Shown here: piece after piece, positions 25,296-35,684 of the stretch
Numbering within the stretch: position 1 is the first letter of the stretch
Layout of the letters: each line of letters starts with the position of its first letter
Assembly: GCA_012842425.1 (NCBI GenBank)
Contig: DUSU01000019.1
Span: forward strand, 1 to 43,140
DNA length: 43,140 nucleotides
Reading direction: 5' to 3'
Origin: Candidatus Fermentithermobacillaceae bacterium
GTDB taxonomy: Bacteria > Bacillota > Sulfobacillia > Fermentithermobacillales > Fermentithermobacillaceae
Translations under genes and position numbers: made by a program
The notes under the pieces: model-generated
Told to the model about the DNA's origin: nothing
The model's input: only the letters and a program-made list of their open reading frames with translations
The model's database searches: none

Positions 25296-27692
25296 CTAGT
25301 GAAGGTCGCTGACGGCTTGCGGCTGCTCAGGGCACTTATCGGCCACAACAGGCAGCCCGACCAGCTCCTCAGGCCCCTCCTTCACGAGGGCGATGCTCAG
25401 TACCTCATCCATATGGCTCACAAAGGATACGCTAATCTCGTCCCGGATGTTGGGCGGTACTTCCTCCAGGTCCTTGCGGTTCTCCTGGGGGAGTATGACG
25501 CTCATGATGCCTGCCCTGTGAGCGGCGAGGACCTTTTCCTTAACGCCGCCTATTGGCAGCACGCGGCCCCGGAGGGTGACCTCGCCGGTCATGGCGATAT
25601 CGTGTCTCACGGGACGGTTGGTGAGGGCCGAGGCCATAGCGCAGGCCATCGTAATCCCGGCCGACGGTCCATCCTTGGGGATGGAGCCTTCGGGCACATG
25701 GATGTGGATGTCCACGTTCTCGTAGAAGTCCTCGTTTAGGCCCAAGTCGAGGGCTCTGGAGCGGAGGTAGCTCAAGCCGGCATAGGCCGACTCCTTCATG
25801 ACATCCCCCATCTGGCCTGTGAGGGTGAGCTTGCCCTTGCCCTTCACAACACTGACCTCCACGGAGAGGATATCCCCTCCGACGTCGGTAACCGAGAGGG
25901 CAGTCGCGACGCCGACCTGGTTCTCTTTCTCGGCTTGGCCATAGTGGAACCGGGGGATTCCGAGGTACTTGGCCATGTTCTTGGGCGTGATGCGCACGCG
26001 CTTCCTCTTGCCGGAAACCAGGTCCTTCGCGGTCTTCCTGCATATCGTCGCGATCTGCCGCTCCAGGTTCCTTACGCCTGCTTCGCGAGTGTAAGACCTA
26101 ACTATCTCACGCAGGGCTTCCTTGCCTATGGCCAGGTGAGACGGCTTGAGCCCGTGCTCCCTGAGCCCCTTTGGAAGGAGGAACTGAACTCCTATCTGCG
26201 TCTTTTCTTCTTCGGTATATCCCGGGATAGTGATGACTTCCATGCGGTCAAGAAGCGGCCTCGGGATGGTGTGACTCGAGTTGGCCGTAGTTATGAACAT
26301 GACCCGCGACAGGTCAAACGGCACCTCAAGGTAGTGGTCGCTGAAGCTGAAGTTCTGCTCGGGGTCCAGCACCTCGAGGAGCGCCGCGGCGGGGTCACCT
26401 CTGAAGTCAGAGGCGAGCTTGTCGATCTCATCCATCAGGAAAACGGGGTTTCTCGAACCCGCGTTTCTCATACCTTGGATAATCCGGCCGGGCAGCGCCC
26501 CGATATAGGTCCGCCTGTGACCGCGGATCTCGGCCTCATCTCGCACGCCGCCCAGGGAAATCCTCACGAATTTGCGGTTGAGCGCGCGGGCGATGGACTT
26601 GGCAAGAGAAGTCTTCCCCACTCCCGGAGGGCCGACGAAGCACAGGATCGGGCCACGGGGCTTATCGACGAGCTTCCTTATGGCCAGGTACTCAAGGATA
26701 CGCTCCTTGACTTCCTGAAGCCCGTAGTGGTCCTCGTCCAGTATCTTCTGGGCTGCGCGGACATCGATGGTGTCGTCCGTGAGGACGTTCCAGGGTAGCG
26801 ATACCATCCACTCAAGGTACGTCCTGACTACGACGGCTTCGGCCGACGATTGAGGCATCTTCTCAAGGCGGTCGACCTCTCTCAAGGCCCTCTCCTTCGC
26901 CTCTCCCGAGAGGCCGGCCTTCTCGATCTTATGGCGGAACTCATCGGCCTCGCTCACGGTTTCGTCGCGGTCGCCGAGTTCCTTTTGGATGGCCTTCATC
27001 TGTTCCCGCAGCCAATACTCCCGCTGGCTCCTCTCGATCTGGTCCCTCACGCGCCTGTTGATGCGCTTCTCGAGGCCTACCATCTCGATCTCCTTGTTGA
27101 GGAAAGACACCAGCTTGCTGATCCTGTCCTTGACCGGGACTGTCTCGAGTATCTCCTGCTTCTCAGCGAGGCTCAGAGGGATGTGGCTCGCGATGGAATC
27201 ACAGAGCTGACCTGGGTCAGAGAGCGTCGCTATGGAAATGAGGGTCTCGGCGCCGACTTTCTTGGTCACGCGCACATATTCCTCATACTGCTCGGTGAGA
27301 GTCCTGACGGCCACCTTTGCCTCTGCCGGAGGCATGGCCTCCTCGGCGAGCGTTGTCGCGCTAACGACGTAACCGGGCGAGGTCACCAGGTACGAGTTCA
27401 CCTTGATGCGGGCCACGCCCTCGATCACAATCCTGTAGTGCCCTTGAGAAGTCCTCTCGATCTCCTTTATGACTCCAAGCGTCCCGACTTCAGAGATGTT
27501 CTCAGGAAGCGGGTCGACTATATCGTTGTCTTTTTGAGTGCACATGGCGATCCGCATGTCTCCGGACTGCGCCATCTCTACCGCCTTCACCGATCTGGTG
27601 CGACCAACCTCCAAGGCAGTCGTAGTGCCCGGGAACACCAAGATATTCCTAAGGGGTAGGAGCGGGTAGGACTTGTTCTCTGTCTTGACCAT
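25296..27692 (-). CDS. lon: ATP-dependent protease Lon (LonA)
   Basis: 798 aa from the chosen ATG. An N-terminal substrate-recognition domain (about 8-200) and coiled helical region precede the AAA+ module (Walker [10 protein letters not shown]360; Walker [10 protein letters not shown]) and the C-terminal protease domain with the Ser-Lys dyad S677 (DGPSAG) and K718 (GGVKEK). It degrades misfolded and regulatory proteins in the cytoplasm as a hexamer. The ATG at 27692 gives the normal start ([14 protein letters not shown]); the ORF extends to 27755 but the GGGAGGTG site favours 27692 despite a long spacer. It lies 204 bp downstream of lonB, so it may have its own promoter. Confidence 0.96.
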   Translation of the reverse strand: MVKTENKSYPLLPLRNILVFPGTTTALEVGRTRSVKAVEMAQSGDMRIAMCTQKDNDIVDPLPENISEVGTLGVIKEIERTSQGHYRIVIEGVARIKVNSYLVTSPGYVVSATTLAEEAMPPAEAKVAVRTLTEQYEEYVRVTKKVGAETLISIATLSDPGQLCDSIASHIPLSLAEKQEILETVPVKDRISKLVSFLNKEIEMVGLEKRINRRVRDQIERSQREYWLREQMKAIQKELGDRDETVSEADEFRHKIEKAGLSGEAKERALREVDRLEKMPQSSAEAVVVRTYLEWMVSLPWNVLTDDTIDVRAAQKILDEDHYGLQEVKERILEYLAIRKLVDKPRGPILCFVGPPGVGKTSLAKSIARALNRKFVRISLGGVRDEAEIRGHRRTYIGALPGRIIQGMRNAGSRNPVFLMDEIDKLASDFRGDPAAALLEVLDPEQNFSFSDHYLEVPFDLSRVMFITTANSSHTIPRPLLDRMEVITIPGYTEEEKTQIGVQFLLPKGLREHGLKPSHLAIGKEALREIVRSYTREAGVRNLERQIATICRKTAKDLVSGKRKRVRITPKNMAKYLGIPRFHYGQAEKENQVGVATALSVTDVGGDILSVEVSVVKGKGKLTLTGQMGDVMKESAYAGLSYLRSRALDLGLNEDFYENVDIHIHVPEGSIPKDGPSAGITMACAMASALTNRPVRHDIAMTGEVTLRGRVLPIGGVKEKVLAAHRAGIMSVILPQENRKDLEEVPPNIRDEISVSFVSHMDEVLSIALVKEGPEELVGLPVVADKCPEQPQAVSDLH

Positions 27693-27896
27693 ATCCGAAG
27701 CTGCACCTCCCGCATTCTCCGCTTCAGTTCTCAGCCACATCATATTAGCCCGCAAAGCGGAAGTGACATGGCCTGGAGAACGCGAGAGATATATTCTCGA
27801 ACGCCGGATGCAAGTCCTTCACTTTAGGGTTGGGAAGCTCTGGATAAGCAGGAATGATGCTGGAGACCTACTGAGATCTGGTGAGGTCTACTGAGC

Positions 27897-29513
27897 TCAG
27901 GCGCCTGCGACCATGCCGTCCAGTACCTCCTCAAGGCGGTCTACCGGGACCACTTCGAGCGGCAGGAGCGAGTACCTGTCCTGCCAGTTGGCCCTCGGGA
28001 TAAACGCCCGCTCGAGCCCGGCTTCCCTGGCCGCCTCGAGTTTCTGGTCGACGCCCCCCACCGGCCTCACTTCGCCCCTGATGGAGACCTCGCCGGTGAA
28101 AGCCGTTCGCGGGTGAAGGGGAGTCTTGGTCATCGCCGAGTAGACGCTGGCGGCTATGGCGAGGCCCGCCGATGGCCCGTCCACGGGAGTACCGCCGGGG
28201 AAGTTGACGTGGATATCCCAGGCGTACGGACGTATCCCCGCGATCGACGTCAGGGCCGTACGCACATTCTCCACAGAAGACATGATCATGCTCTTCCGCC
28301 GCAGGATGTGGGTACCTTTGCCCATTTCCTCCTGCTCTATGACGCCGGTGATTATAACCTCTCCTCGCCTATCCGCTGCCTCCTGCACGACCTGGCACTC
28401 AATGTCTATGACGCACGCCATACCCGGACCGTACACGGCGAGGCCAAGCGCCGCGCCGATGGTTGGCTCGGAGTGAATGCGCGGCGAGGGACGAGGGCTG
28501 TGGTGGCCCTGAGCGATGATCCATTCAATATCACGGAGTTCGATGGATTGGCGCCCTTGGACGGTGATGAGGCCCGACGCCATTTGGACCAGGTTCACCG
28601 CATCCCGCCCGTTATCCGCGTACTTCTTGATCATCTCAACGGCCCTGGGGTCGATCTGGACGCCTGCTTTTCGAGCCGCGCCTTCCGCAATGCGCCCAAT
28701 TTCATCGGGAGAGAGAGCCCTGAAAAACACCTCCAGGCACCTTGACCTGAGGGCCGGGGATATGTCCTCGGGCAACCTGGTTGTGGCTCCGACCAGGCGG
28801 AAGTCGGCCGGCAGTCCGTTCTGGAAGATGTCGTGGATGTGTTCGGGGATGTTGGGGTCTTCCTGGGAGTAATACGCGCTTTCTAGGAAGACCTTCCTGT
28901 CCTCAAGTACTTTCAGGAGCTTGTTCATCTGAACCGGGTGCAGTTCGCCGATCTCGTCCAGGAACAAGATGCCGCCGTGGGCTTTCGTTACTGCTCCAGG
29001 TTTAGGTTGGGGAATACCTTGCACCCCCAAGGCTCCGGCGCCTTGGTAGATGGGGTCATGTACGGACCCGATCAGGGGGTCGGCGATGCCCCGTTCATCG
29101 AACCGGGCGATAGCAGCGTCCACCTCAATGAACTTAGCGTCGCCGGCGAAGGGAGACTTCGGGTTGCGCTTGGCCTCCTCAAGCACGAGCCTTGCGGCCG
29201 CCGTCTTTCCGACGCCCGGCGGGCCGTATATGAGGACGTGCTGCGGGTTCGGACCGCAGAGCGCCGCTTTAAGGGCCTTGATCCCATCGTCTTGCCCTAT
29301 GACTTCCTCTAGAGTTGACGGCCGGGTCTTTTCGCTGAGGGGCTCGGTAAGCCTGATCCCCCTGAGCTGCTTCAGGCGCTCAAGTTCCTTCTTGGATTCG
29401 CGGTTCACTGCTATCTTCTGGCTCTCCTGGGACCTAAGGAGGTTCCAAAAGTAAAGTCCCATCACTATGGTGAGGAACAGCTGCAGGTAAATAAGCACGC
29501 CCGAGTTCAGCAC
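27897..29513 (-). CDS. lonB: sporulation-type ATP-dependent protease LonB
   Basis: 538 aa. One N-terminal membrane helix (IYLQLFLTIVMGLYFWNLL), then an AAA+ domain ([30 protein letters not shown]) and a Lon protease domain (PVDGPSAGLAIA serine; GGVDQKLEAA lysine). LonB lacks the LonA N-terminal recognition domain. In Bacillus it is a forespore-specific protease under sigma-F control, and its presence supports a spore-forming host. GTG at 29513 is chosen since AAGGGG lies 9 bases upstream; TTG at 29522 is nearly on top of it. It sits between clpX and lon, the standard Bacillota order. Confidence 0.95.
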   Translation of the reverse strand: MLNSGVLIYLQLFLTIVMGLYFWNLLRSQESQKIAVNRESKKELERLKQLRGIRLTEPLSEKTRPSTLEEVIGQDDGIKALKAALCGPNPQHVLIYGPPGVGKTAAARLVLEEAKRNPKSPFAGDAKFIEVDAAIARFDERGIADPLIGSVHDPIYQGAGALGVQGIPQPKPGAVTKAHGGILFLDEIGELHPVQMNKLLKVLEDRKVFLESAYYSQEDPNIPEHIHDIFQNGLPADFRLVGATTRLPEDISPALRSRCLEVFFRALSPDEIGRIAEGAARKAGVQIDPRAVEMIKKYADNGRDAVNLVQMASGLITVQGRQSIELRDIEWIIAQGHHSPRPSPRIHSEPTIGAALGLAVYGPGMACVIDIECQVVQEAADRRGEVIITGVIEQEEMGKGTHILRRKSMIMSSVENVRTALTSIAGIRPYAWDIHVNFPGGTPVDGPSAGLAIAASVYSAMTKTPLHPRTAFTGEVSIRGEVRPVGGVDQKLEAAREAGLERAFIPRANWQDRYSLLPLEVVPVDRLEEVLDGMVAGA

Positions 29514-29592
29514 CGTCCACAACCCCTTACGTCACGCTTCACAGGTATGTTCTGCCTATCGGGCTGGGATTATGAGGATAAGAATCAAAGAA

Positions 29593-29612
29593 GCCTCCCC
29601 GGTCGGGGAGGC
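29593..29612 (-). terminator. terminator of clpX
   Basis: GCCTCCCC and GGGGAGGC form a perfect 8-bp stem around a 4-base loop, followed on the minus strand by TTCTTTGATTCTT. It lies just after the clpX stop and separates the tig-clpP-clpX transcript from lonB. Confidence 0.85.
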
Positions 29613-29630
29613 CTCAGATTATCCTTCGTT

Positions 29631-30899
29631 CTAAGCCGTCTCTTCCTTCTTCTTGCCGCTTCCCGACTTCTTCTCCGCCGTGACCAGTATCGGCGGCACG
29701 TTGCCGAGGATGGAATCCTTGGTCATTATGCACTTGGAGACATCGCCCCGGGACGGGATGTCGTACATGATCTCGAGCATCCGGTCCTCAAGCACTGCCC
29801 TCAAGCCGCGCGCCCCGGTGCCCCGCCGGATCGCTTCCTTGGCGATGGCGCGGATGGCTTCTTCCTGGAACTCCAGCGTCACGCCGTCCAAGGCGAAGAT
29901 CTTCTGGTACTGCTTGATGAGGGCGTTCTTGGGCTCGACCATTATCTTGATGAGGTCCTCCTCGGACAGAGCGTCCAGGGTGACAATCACCGGGATACGC
30001 CCGATGAACTCGGGTATCATCCCGTACTTCAGGAGGTCCTGAGGCAGGATCTTGGAGAGGACCTCCCCAATATTCCCTTCGTGTCTGGACCGGACCTCCG
30101 ACCTGAACCCCATGACCTTCTGGCCGATGCGACTCTGTATGATCTTCTCGATCCCGTCAAAGGCTCCGCCGCAGATGAACAGGATGTTCGTGGTATCAAC
30201 CTGGATGAACTCCTGGTGGGGATGCTTGCGGCCCCCCAGCGGCGGGACGTTGGCGACAGTGCCCTCCAGTATCTTGAGTAGGGCCTGCTGAACCCCCTCG
30301 CCCGATACATCACGGGTGATGGACGGGTTCTCAGATTTCCGGGCAATCTTGTCGATCTCGTCGATATAGATGATGCCTTTCTCGGCCTTCTCGATATCGT
30401 AGTCGGCTGCCTGGACGAGCCGGAGGAGGATGTTCTCCACGTCCTCGCCCACGTACCCGGCCTCTGTGAGAGTCGTGGCGTCGGCGATCGCGAACGGCAC
30501 GTTCAGCATCTTGGCCAAGTTCTGGGCAAGGTACGTCTTCCCTACTCCTGTAGGACCAAGCATAACGATGTTTGACTTCTGGATCTCCACATCGTCCTGC
30601 TTGTGACGGCGCCCGATTCTCTTGTAGTGGTTGTACACGGCCACGGACAGGATCTTCTTAGCCTTCTCCTGCCCAATAACGTACTGATCGAGGAACTCCT
30701 TAATCTCTTTCGGTTTCGGGACATCCTTGAGGCTCTCTTCGGCGTCCTCGTCCAGCTCCTCGGTGATTATCTCATAGCACAGCTCGATGCATTCGTCGCA
30801 GATATAGACACCGGGACCAGCGATGAGCCTCTTAACCTGGTCCTGGTACTTGCCGCAAAACGAACACTTCAGTCCCTTCTGTTCCTCGAATCTGAACAT
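29631..30899 (-). CDS. clpX: ClpX, ATPase subunit of ClpXP
   Basis: 422 aa. The N-terminal C4 zinc-binding domain (CSFCGKYQ ... CDECIELC) binds substrates and adaptors; the AAA+ module follows with Walker [19 protein letters not shown] Walker B, the GGAF pore loop and the IGF ClpP-docking loop (RIGQKVMGF). ClpX unfolds proteins and feeds them into ClpP. The ATG lies directly after GAGGTGAAAGG. The clpP stop is 13 bp upstream, so the two are co-transcribed, and a strong terminator follows. Confidence 0.97.
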   Translation of the reverse strand: MFRFEEQKGLKCSFCGKYQDQVKRLIAGPGVYICDECIELCYEIITEELDEDAEESLKDVPKPKEIKEFLDQYVIGQEKAKKILSVAVYNHYKRIGRRHKQDDVEIQKSNIVMLGPTGVGKTYLAQNLAKMLNVPFAIADATTLTEAGYVGEDVENILLRLVQAADYDIEKAEKGIIYIDEIDKIARKSENPSITRDVSGEGVQQALLKILEGTVANVPPLGGRKHPHQEFIQVDTTNILFICGGAFDGIEKIIQSRIGQKVMGFRSEVRSRHEGNIGEVLSKILPQDLLKYGMIPEFIGRIPVIVTLDALSEEDLIKIMVEPKNALIKQYQKIFALDGVTLEFQEEAIRAIAKEAIRRGTGARGLRAVLEDRMLEIMYDIPSRGDVSKCIMTKDSILGNVPPILVTAEKKSGSGKKKEETA

Positions 30900-30912
30900 C
30901 CTTTCACCTCGG

Positions 30913-31512
30913 CTATTTTGAGGCTTTGCCAGTCGGAATGAGGATGTCGTCTACCAGACCATAGGCCTTTGACTCCTCAGCGTTCATCCAAAAGTCTCTA
31001 TCGGTATCTCTCTCGATTCTCTCAATAGGCTGGCCGGTGTGTTTGGCCAGAATCTTGTTGAGAGTTTCCTTGGTCCTGAGCATCTCCCTGGCTGCTATCT
31101 GCACTTCTGTCGCCTGTCCCTGGACACCGCCAAGGGGCTGGTGAATCAAAGTCTTGGCATGGGGCAGGCAGAATCTCTTGCCCTTGGTCCCGCCCGCGAG
31201 GAGGACCGCCGCCATGCTGGCAGCCAGACCAACGCAGATGGTCGAGACGGGAGGCTTTATGTGCTGCATTGTATCGTAAATAGCCATGCCTGCCGTCACC
31301 GAACCACCCGGTGAGTTGATGTACAAAGAGATCTCTTTATCAGGGTCTTCGGCCTGCAAGAACAGGAGCTGGGCAACAACCAAGTTTGCGACGCCGTCGT
31401 CGATCGGAGTGCCTACGAAAACGATCCTGTCCTTCAGGAGCCTTGAGTAGATGTCGTATGCGCGCTCTCCCCGGCCGGTCTGCTCGACAACCATGGGCAC
31501 AAGGTATCCCAT
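30913..31512 (-). CDS. clpP: ClpP, proteolytic subunit of ClpXP
   Basis: 199 aa with the catalytic triad S99 (GLAASMAA), H124 (TLIHQP) and D173 (DRDFWM). The start at ATG 31512 gives the conserved N-terminus [20 protein letters not shown], with GGAGG 10 bases upstream; the ORF runs 22 codons further back but that extension is not typical. ClpP forms the double heptameric barrel that degrades proteins delivered by ClpX. It sits 69 bp after tig and 13 bp before clpX. Confidence 0.97.
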   Translation of the reverse strand: MGYLVPMVVEQTGRGERAYDIYSRLLKDRIVFVGTPIDDGVANLVVAQLLFLQAEDPDKEISLYINSPGGSVTAGMAIYDTMQHIKPPVSTICVGLAASMAAVLLAGGTKGKRFCLPHAKTLIHQPLGGVQGQATEVQIAAREMLRTKETLNKILAKHTGQPIERIERDTDRDFWMNAEESKAYGLVDDILIPTGKASK

Positions 31513-31581
31513 TGCTCTCTTACCTCCGTTCTCGCTGTGAGAGTTATCATTTCCAAGGGAAGTCGCCTCTATCGCCAAACG

Positions 31582-33036
31582 TTACCCTAGTGGATTCTCG
31601 TCCTTTTCAGGCGGCGCAACTTGGGTCTCCTGAGCGGCCGCGTCTTCTGCGACGCCCTTAGCTTCCTCGGCCGGCTGAGCTTCTTGAGCGGTATCTTTAT
31701 CCACCTGTTCTACTTCTTCCGTCTTCTTCACTTCGAGAGGAAGAGGAGTGCCGGCTTTCTCGGCAGCCTTCACGGCAAGTTTCTTCAGGACTTCGAGCCT
31801 TCTCAGATCGCTTACGATGCTATCCAAGGCGCCCCTCATCTGTAGCGTCGTCCTAATTGTATCAGTATCTCTACCCATCTGACGAGCGAAGGCTTCCATC
31901 ACTTCATTGACGGCCTCCTCGGGCACCTCTACATTCTCCTTATCGGCAATCGCGTCGAGAATCAGGTCTCTCCGCACGTCCTTCTCGGCTTCCTCGTGAA
32001 TGTCTTTCCGTAAGTCTTCCACGGTCTTGCCGGTGGAGCTTAGGTATGCGTCGAGATTGGTGTTTGCTTCCTGCAGCCGCTCCGCGAACCTCCTGAGGAG
32101 TTCCTCCTCACGGCGCTCAATCATCACGTGGGGGATCTCAACGCTGCCCTTTGTCAGTACTGCTTCTTCCACCTTCTGCGAGTGGACGCGTCGTGCCAGG
32201 TCTTCCCGCATCGCGGTAAGCCGCTTCCTTATGTCTTCCTTCACTTCATCGAGGTTTTCCTTACCGAGGTTCTTAACGAGTTCCTCGTCAGACGGAGTGT
32301 TCTTGCGGTAGCACTCCTTAACCTCGACGGAGTACATGGCGGTACGGGGCTCGCCGCCTTCTTTTGCGGGGGGATAGGTCGCCGGGAACTCCTTAGTCTC
32401 GCCCTTCTTCATACCCACGAGCGCCTCTGTAAGCCCGGGGACGAAACCGTACTGTCCACCGGCCTCAACGTACGATAGTTCCTGGTCGACTTCAGGTTTG
32501 AACGCGCCGCCTTCGATGCCCCTCACGTGGCAAGTAGCGAAGTCGCCTTTCTCTAGGGCCTGGTCCTCGGGGAGAGGAGAAAGGCTGGCCATCCTTTCTC
32601 TAAGGAAGGAGATCTGCTGGTCTACGTCCTCATCGGTAACCGCTTGCACTTCGTAGGGGACCGAGAGTTCCTCGTAGTCGTCCAATTTGACTTCGGGACG
32701 GACATAGACGGTGGCCTTTATCTTGAGGGGTTCGCCCTGCTTGAAGTTCACCTCGTCAAACTCGGGCTCGCTCACTGGCTCGATCTTGGTCTCCTCGACG
32801 GCCTTCTCGTACTGCTCGGGCAGGACTTCCTTCATGGCCTCTTCGTAGAGGGCATCCTTGCCTATGTGACGCTCTAAGATGAACCTGGGCGCTTTGCCGC
32901 GGCGGAAGCCGGGCACGTTTACCCTCTTAACCACGCTCTTATATGCCTTGTCGAGGGCTTCATCAACAACCGAAGCCGGTGCCTCAATGGTAAGCACTAC
33001 TTTGGAACCCTCGATCTTCTCCGCAGTAACCTTCAC
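31582..33036 (-). CDS. tig: trigger factor, ribosome-associated chaperone
   Basis: 484 aa, about 50 longer than the family norm. The N-terminal ribosome-binding domain has the signature GFRRGKAP; an FKBP-type prolyl isomerase domain (about 155-245) and the C-terminal helical chaperone arms follow. Residues after about 437 form an extra Glu/Ala/Gln-rich tail ending ENPLG, not part of the core fold. The GTG start follows AAGGAGG with an 8-base spacer. It is the first gene of the tig-clpP-clpX operon. Confidence 0.96.
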   Translation of the reverse strand: MKVTAEKIEGSKVVLTIEAPASVVDEALDKAYKSVVKRVNVPGFRRGKAPRFILERHIGKDALYEEAMKEVLPEQYEKAVEETKIEPVSEPEFDEVNFKQGEPLKIKATVYVRPEVKLDDYEELSVPYEVQAVTDEDVDQQISFLRERMASLSPLPEDQALEKGDFATCHVRGIEGGAFKPEVDQELSYVEAGGQYGFVPGLTEALVGMKKGETKEFPATYPPAKEGGEPRTAMYSVEVKECYRKNTPSDEELVKNLGKENLDEVKEDIRKRLTAMREDLARRVHSQKVEEAVLTKGSVEIPHVMIERREEELLRRFAERLQEANTNLDAYLSSTGKTVEDLRKDIHEEAEKDVRRDLILDAIADKENVEVPEEAVNEVMEAFARQMGRDTDTIRTTLQMRGALDSIVSDLRRLEVLKKLAVKAAEKAGTPLPLEVKKTEEVEQVDKDTAQEAQPAEEAKGVAEDAAAQETQVAPPEKDENPLG

Positions 33037-33137
33037 AGTCTGGTCCTCCTTATAACTCTGCCTATGTGGTATCGTATTACTCTCCCCAAGAAGCGCTGCT
33101 TGTCCTTGGTCTTCCGCTGGAAATCAAATCAATCTTT

Positions 33138-33166
33138 AGTATATTACCAGATCAAAACGGATTGAA
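33138..33166 (-). promoter_or_regulatory. promoter candidate for tig-clpP-clpX
   Basis: On the minus strand TATACT (33143-33138) is 17 bp from TTCAAT (33166-33161), in an A/T-rich patch about 100 bp before the tig start. The -10 is good and the -35 weak. The 266-bp gap to the divergent lipoprotein gene (33037-33302) shows no gene. Confidence 0.4.
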
Positions 33167-33302
33167 AAAGGCTGCCGCCAAACCGCGAGCCCTGGTCCCA
33201 AGCCTCAACCGGGGCTCCGAAAAATAAGAGCACGTCCACCGGAACAGTCACAGTCCTCACGCGTCAATATATACAGATACAGTGTTCTGGAGGCGAATCT
33301 CA

Positions 33303-34229
33303 TTGAAACGACCCTTTATCACCGGACTCATCTTCATTCTGGCCCTGTCCTTGGCCTTATCACTGGCGGGATGCACGAACTCCGTAAACATCACCACGCC
33401 ACCCGAGACGGGCAACGATGATGAGTCGAACGAGACTGCCGTTCTGGAGCTCGTCACCGAGTTCGGCAAGAGACTCCGGATGGTTTCTCTCCTGGCGCCG
33501 GAAGACGTCCTCAGGGACAGTCTGGAGGAGAACTACGGCGACATGGTCTCGCCGGACCTTATCGAGAAGTGGACTCAGGAACCGACTGCTGCGCCGGGTA
33601 GGCTGGTATCCAGCCCGTGGCCCGAGCGCATAGACATAACGTCAATTGAGAAGAGCGGAGACGAGGAGTACGAAGTCTTGGGCAGCATCATCGAAGTGAC
33701 CGGCGCGGAGGGTGGAAGCGAGGTTGCTGCCCAAAGGTCCATCACGCTGACCGTCGTGAACGTTGAGGGCAAGTGGGTCATAGACGACGTCTCGTTGGGG
33801 GACTACGAGGATACCGCTTCGATATCGTGCGATGTCGCGGACTACGGCTTCAGGGTACATCTGCCCGAGACCTGGACCGGGTATTCGGTCCTCGAGGAGA
33901 AGTGGGAAGGTTACAGGCTTGACGCCCAAGGAAACGTCGAGAAAGACCCGTCCGTAACCGGACCTCTGGTCATAATCAGGCATCCCAAGTGGACCGAAGA
34001 TAACCCTCGCCAAGACATACCCGTCATGGTGTTCACTCACGCCCAGTGGGAGGCGCTCCAGAAGGACGAATTCCACATCGGAGCAGCTCCTGTAAACCCC
34101 ACTGAACTTGGCCGGAACTCTGACTATGTGTTCGCGCTTCCGGCCCGGTACAACTACGCGTTCCCCGAGGGCTATGAGGAAGTGGAAGGTATAATCGAAA
34201 GCGGCGCCTTCGAGACCTTCGAGCCGTAA
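33303..34229 (+). CDS. lipoprotein of unknown function
   Basis: 308 aa. The N-terminus is a lipoprotein signal: KR, a hydrophobic stretch and the lipobox LAGC at about residues 19-22, so the mature protein should be anchored outside the membrane. TTG at 33303 is chosen because GGAGG lies about 9 bases upstream and the signal begins there; an earlier in-frame GTG at 33282 adds residues that include that site. The middle has a pattern of beta-strands (SLTVVNVEGKWVIDDV-like) common in small secreted folds, but no family is recognised. Confidence 0.8.
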   Translation: MKRPFITGLIFILALSLALSLAGCTNSVNITTPPETGNDDESNETAVLELVTEFGKRLRMVSLLAPEDVLRDSLEENYGDMVSPDLIEKWTQEPTAAPGRLVSSPWPERIDITSIEKSGDEEYEVLGSIIEVTGAEGGSEVAAQRSITLTVVNVEGKWVIDDVSLGDYEDTASISCDVADYGFRVHLPETWTGYSVLEEKWEGYRLDAQGNVEKDPSVTGPLVIIRHPKWTEDNPRQDIPVMVFTHAQWEALQKDEFHIGAAPVNPTELGRNSDYVFALPARYNYAFPEGYEEVEGIIESGAFETFEP

Positions 34230-34333
34230 ATGCCGTGGATTTTGGGTCCTGGATCTTCCTAGATCCGTAAGCCTAAAGCCTAGAGCATGGAGCCGAGAGT
34301 CTAGTACCGAGAACATGCAAGCCGAGACTATCT

Positions 34334-34373
34334 CCCTCCGCCTTGATATGGGCAACCGCCCTCAGGCGGAGGG
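34334..34373 (+). terminator. hairpin after the lipoprotein gene
   Basis: CCCTCCGCCT and AGGCGGAGGG form a perfect 10-bp stem whose 20-base loop contains a second hairpin, GGGC-AACC-GCCC; TGTCTTTATCT follows. A terminator for the lipoprotein gene is the simplest reading; a cis-regulatory leader of the nitroreductase is possible. The rest of the 328-bp gap (34230-34557) has a small GGATCT/AGATCC hairpin (34250-34265) and no gene. Confidence 0.55.
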
Positions 34374-34557
34374 TGTCTTTATCTCGACACAAACCGGCCT
34401 TCGAGGCAATACCTGCATGATGCTCTTAGGCCGCCGCGGAGAAGTCGGGACTCAGAGAGGTCCCCGGAACCAAAGAGTCCGCGGAACGCAAGGAGATCTT
34501 GGGCCGGTGATTGAATGTGCTTCCTACGAGTCCGGTCACGGAAAGGGAGGCCGTACT

Positions 34558-35136
34558 ATGGACGTGTTCGAAGCGATTTCTCAAAGGCGCAGCATAAGGA
34601 AGTTTGAGGACAGGCCGGTGCCCCGTGAGCTGATTGAGAAGATACTGCACGCAGCCATCCTCGCTCCGTCGGGAAAGAACGCTCAACCTTGGAGGTTCAT
34701 TGTGCTTGAGGGCGAGAAGAAGGATGAAGTGGTCGACATCCTGGAGCGTTCTGTGGCCTCATTCAAAGAAGCAGGTATGCAGACAGGAAGCGCGGAGAAC
34801 TCCGCCAGGATCATGCGCCAATCTCCCGTAGTCATACTCGTCCTGAACCCGCGGAGGACGACTCAGGATTTCAAAGACCGGTGGGAACAACTGGGATGCC
34901 TTGTGGATACTCAGTCGGTGGGTGCCGCCATCCAGAACATGCTCCTCCAAGCCACGGCCCTTGGACTCGGCACTCTCTGGATATGTGATGTGTTTTACGC
35001 CCAAGACGAGATCTGCCGGCATTTCGGTACAAATGACGAGCTCCTCGCGGGCGTCGCGGTCGGATATCCCGCAGAGTCGCCGCCTCCTCGCCCGAGGAAG
35101 CCGTGGCAAGAAGTGACGACTTGGTTGGTCGGCTAA
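34558..35136 (+). CDS. nitroreductase family protein
   Basis: 192 aa FMN-dependent oxidoreductase. N-terminal AISQRRSIRKFEDRPV holds the FMN-phosphate-binding arginines, followed by AAILAPSGKNAQPWRF and, towards the end, GLGTLWICD and VGYPAESPPPRPRK. These enzymes reduce nitro compounds or quinones with NAD(P)H, usually as dimers. The ATG follows GGGAGG with a 7-base spacer; the longer ORF upstream runs through the hairpin region and is not coding. Confidence 0.92.
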   Translation: MDVFEAISQRRSIRKFEDRPVPRELIEKILHAAILAPSGKNAQPWRFIVLEGEKKDEVVDILERSVASFKEAGMQTGSAENSARIMRQSPVVILVLNPRRTTQDFKDRWEQLGCLVDTQSVGAAIQNMLLQATALGLGTLWICDVFYAQDEICRHFGTNDELLAGVAVGYPAESPPPRPRKPWQEVTTWLVG

Positions 35137-35200
35137 ACCGCAGACCCGGGAACATCGCGCTAATAGCCCACATATTGCTCCGGTGAAGTCTAAAGCGCAA

Positions 35201-35231
35201 GAGACGAGGCCCCGTTGATGGGCCTCGTCTC
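35201..35231 (+). terminator. strong hairpin between nitroreductase and SLH fragment
   Basis: GAGACGAGGCCC and GGGCCTCGTCTC form a perfect 12-bp stem around a 7-base loop. Neither side has a strong T-run, but the position between convergent genes supports a bidirectional terminator. Confidence 0.6.
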
Positions 35232-35287
35232 CTGTGCTAATATCCAACTTCTTGCGGTTGTGTGGCGTGTTTCTCCCGCTCAGGCCT

Positions 35288-35620
35288 TCACCGCATGTTG
35301 TATATCCTGTAAAGGAACACCGCTGCTTCCGCTCTCGTTGTCCCGCCCAGCGGGTTGATCCGCTCGCCATCTCCCTGGATGAGTCCTTCCTTCACCAGAG
35401 TGGCCACGCTGTCCACCGCGTAAGGGGCAACCGACGCGCTGTCGGCGAACCTCTCCATGTCGGAGGCAGAGCCTTGCTCCACTAACCTGCCGAGCATTCG
35501 GAGCGCCCTCTCGGTGAGGACCATCATGTCTTGCCTCGTGATGCCCGCAGCCGGGTCGAACTTGTTGTCTCCTACTCCGTACGCGAAAACTGTGCGGAGT
35601 GCCTTGACGAAGAAACACAC
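35288..35620 (-). pseudogene. S-layer homology (SLH) domain fragment
   Basis: 110 aa. It contains the end of one SLH repeat (GVGDNKFDPAAGITRQDMMVL) and one more complete repeat (FADSASVAPYAVDSVATLVKEGLIQGDG...TTRAEAAVFLYRIYNM). SLH domains anchor surface proteins to the cell wall and normally come as three repeats in a secreted protein; here there is no signal peptide and the first repeat starts mid-way. The stop is at the natural end of an SLH domain, so this is the C-terminal remnant of a larger surface protein. A GTG with a poor ribosome site could allow translation. Confidence 0.75.
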
Positions 35621-35684
35621 TCTCGACCTTTTCCTCTAAGTCTCGCGAAGGAATCGAATTTAAGAAGGAATTAACCTTATGCGG

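Noticed and set aside
34334-34373. SAM-type riboswitch
   Set aside because: GGGCAACC resembles part of the S-box core, but the other conserved helices and the GATGA-type segment are absent, and the downstream gene is a nitroreductase.
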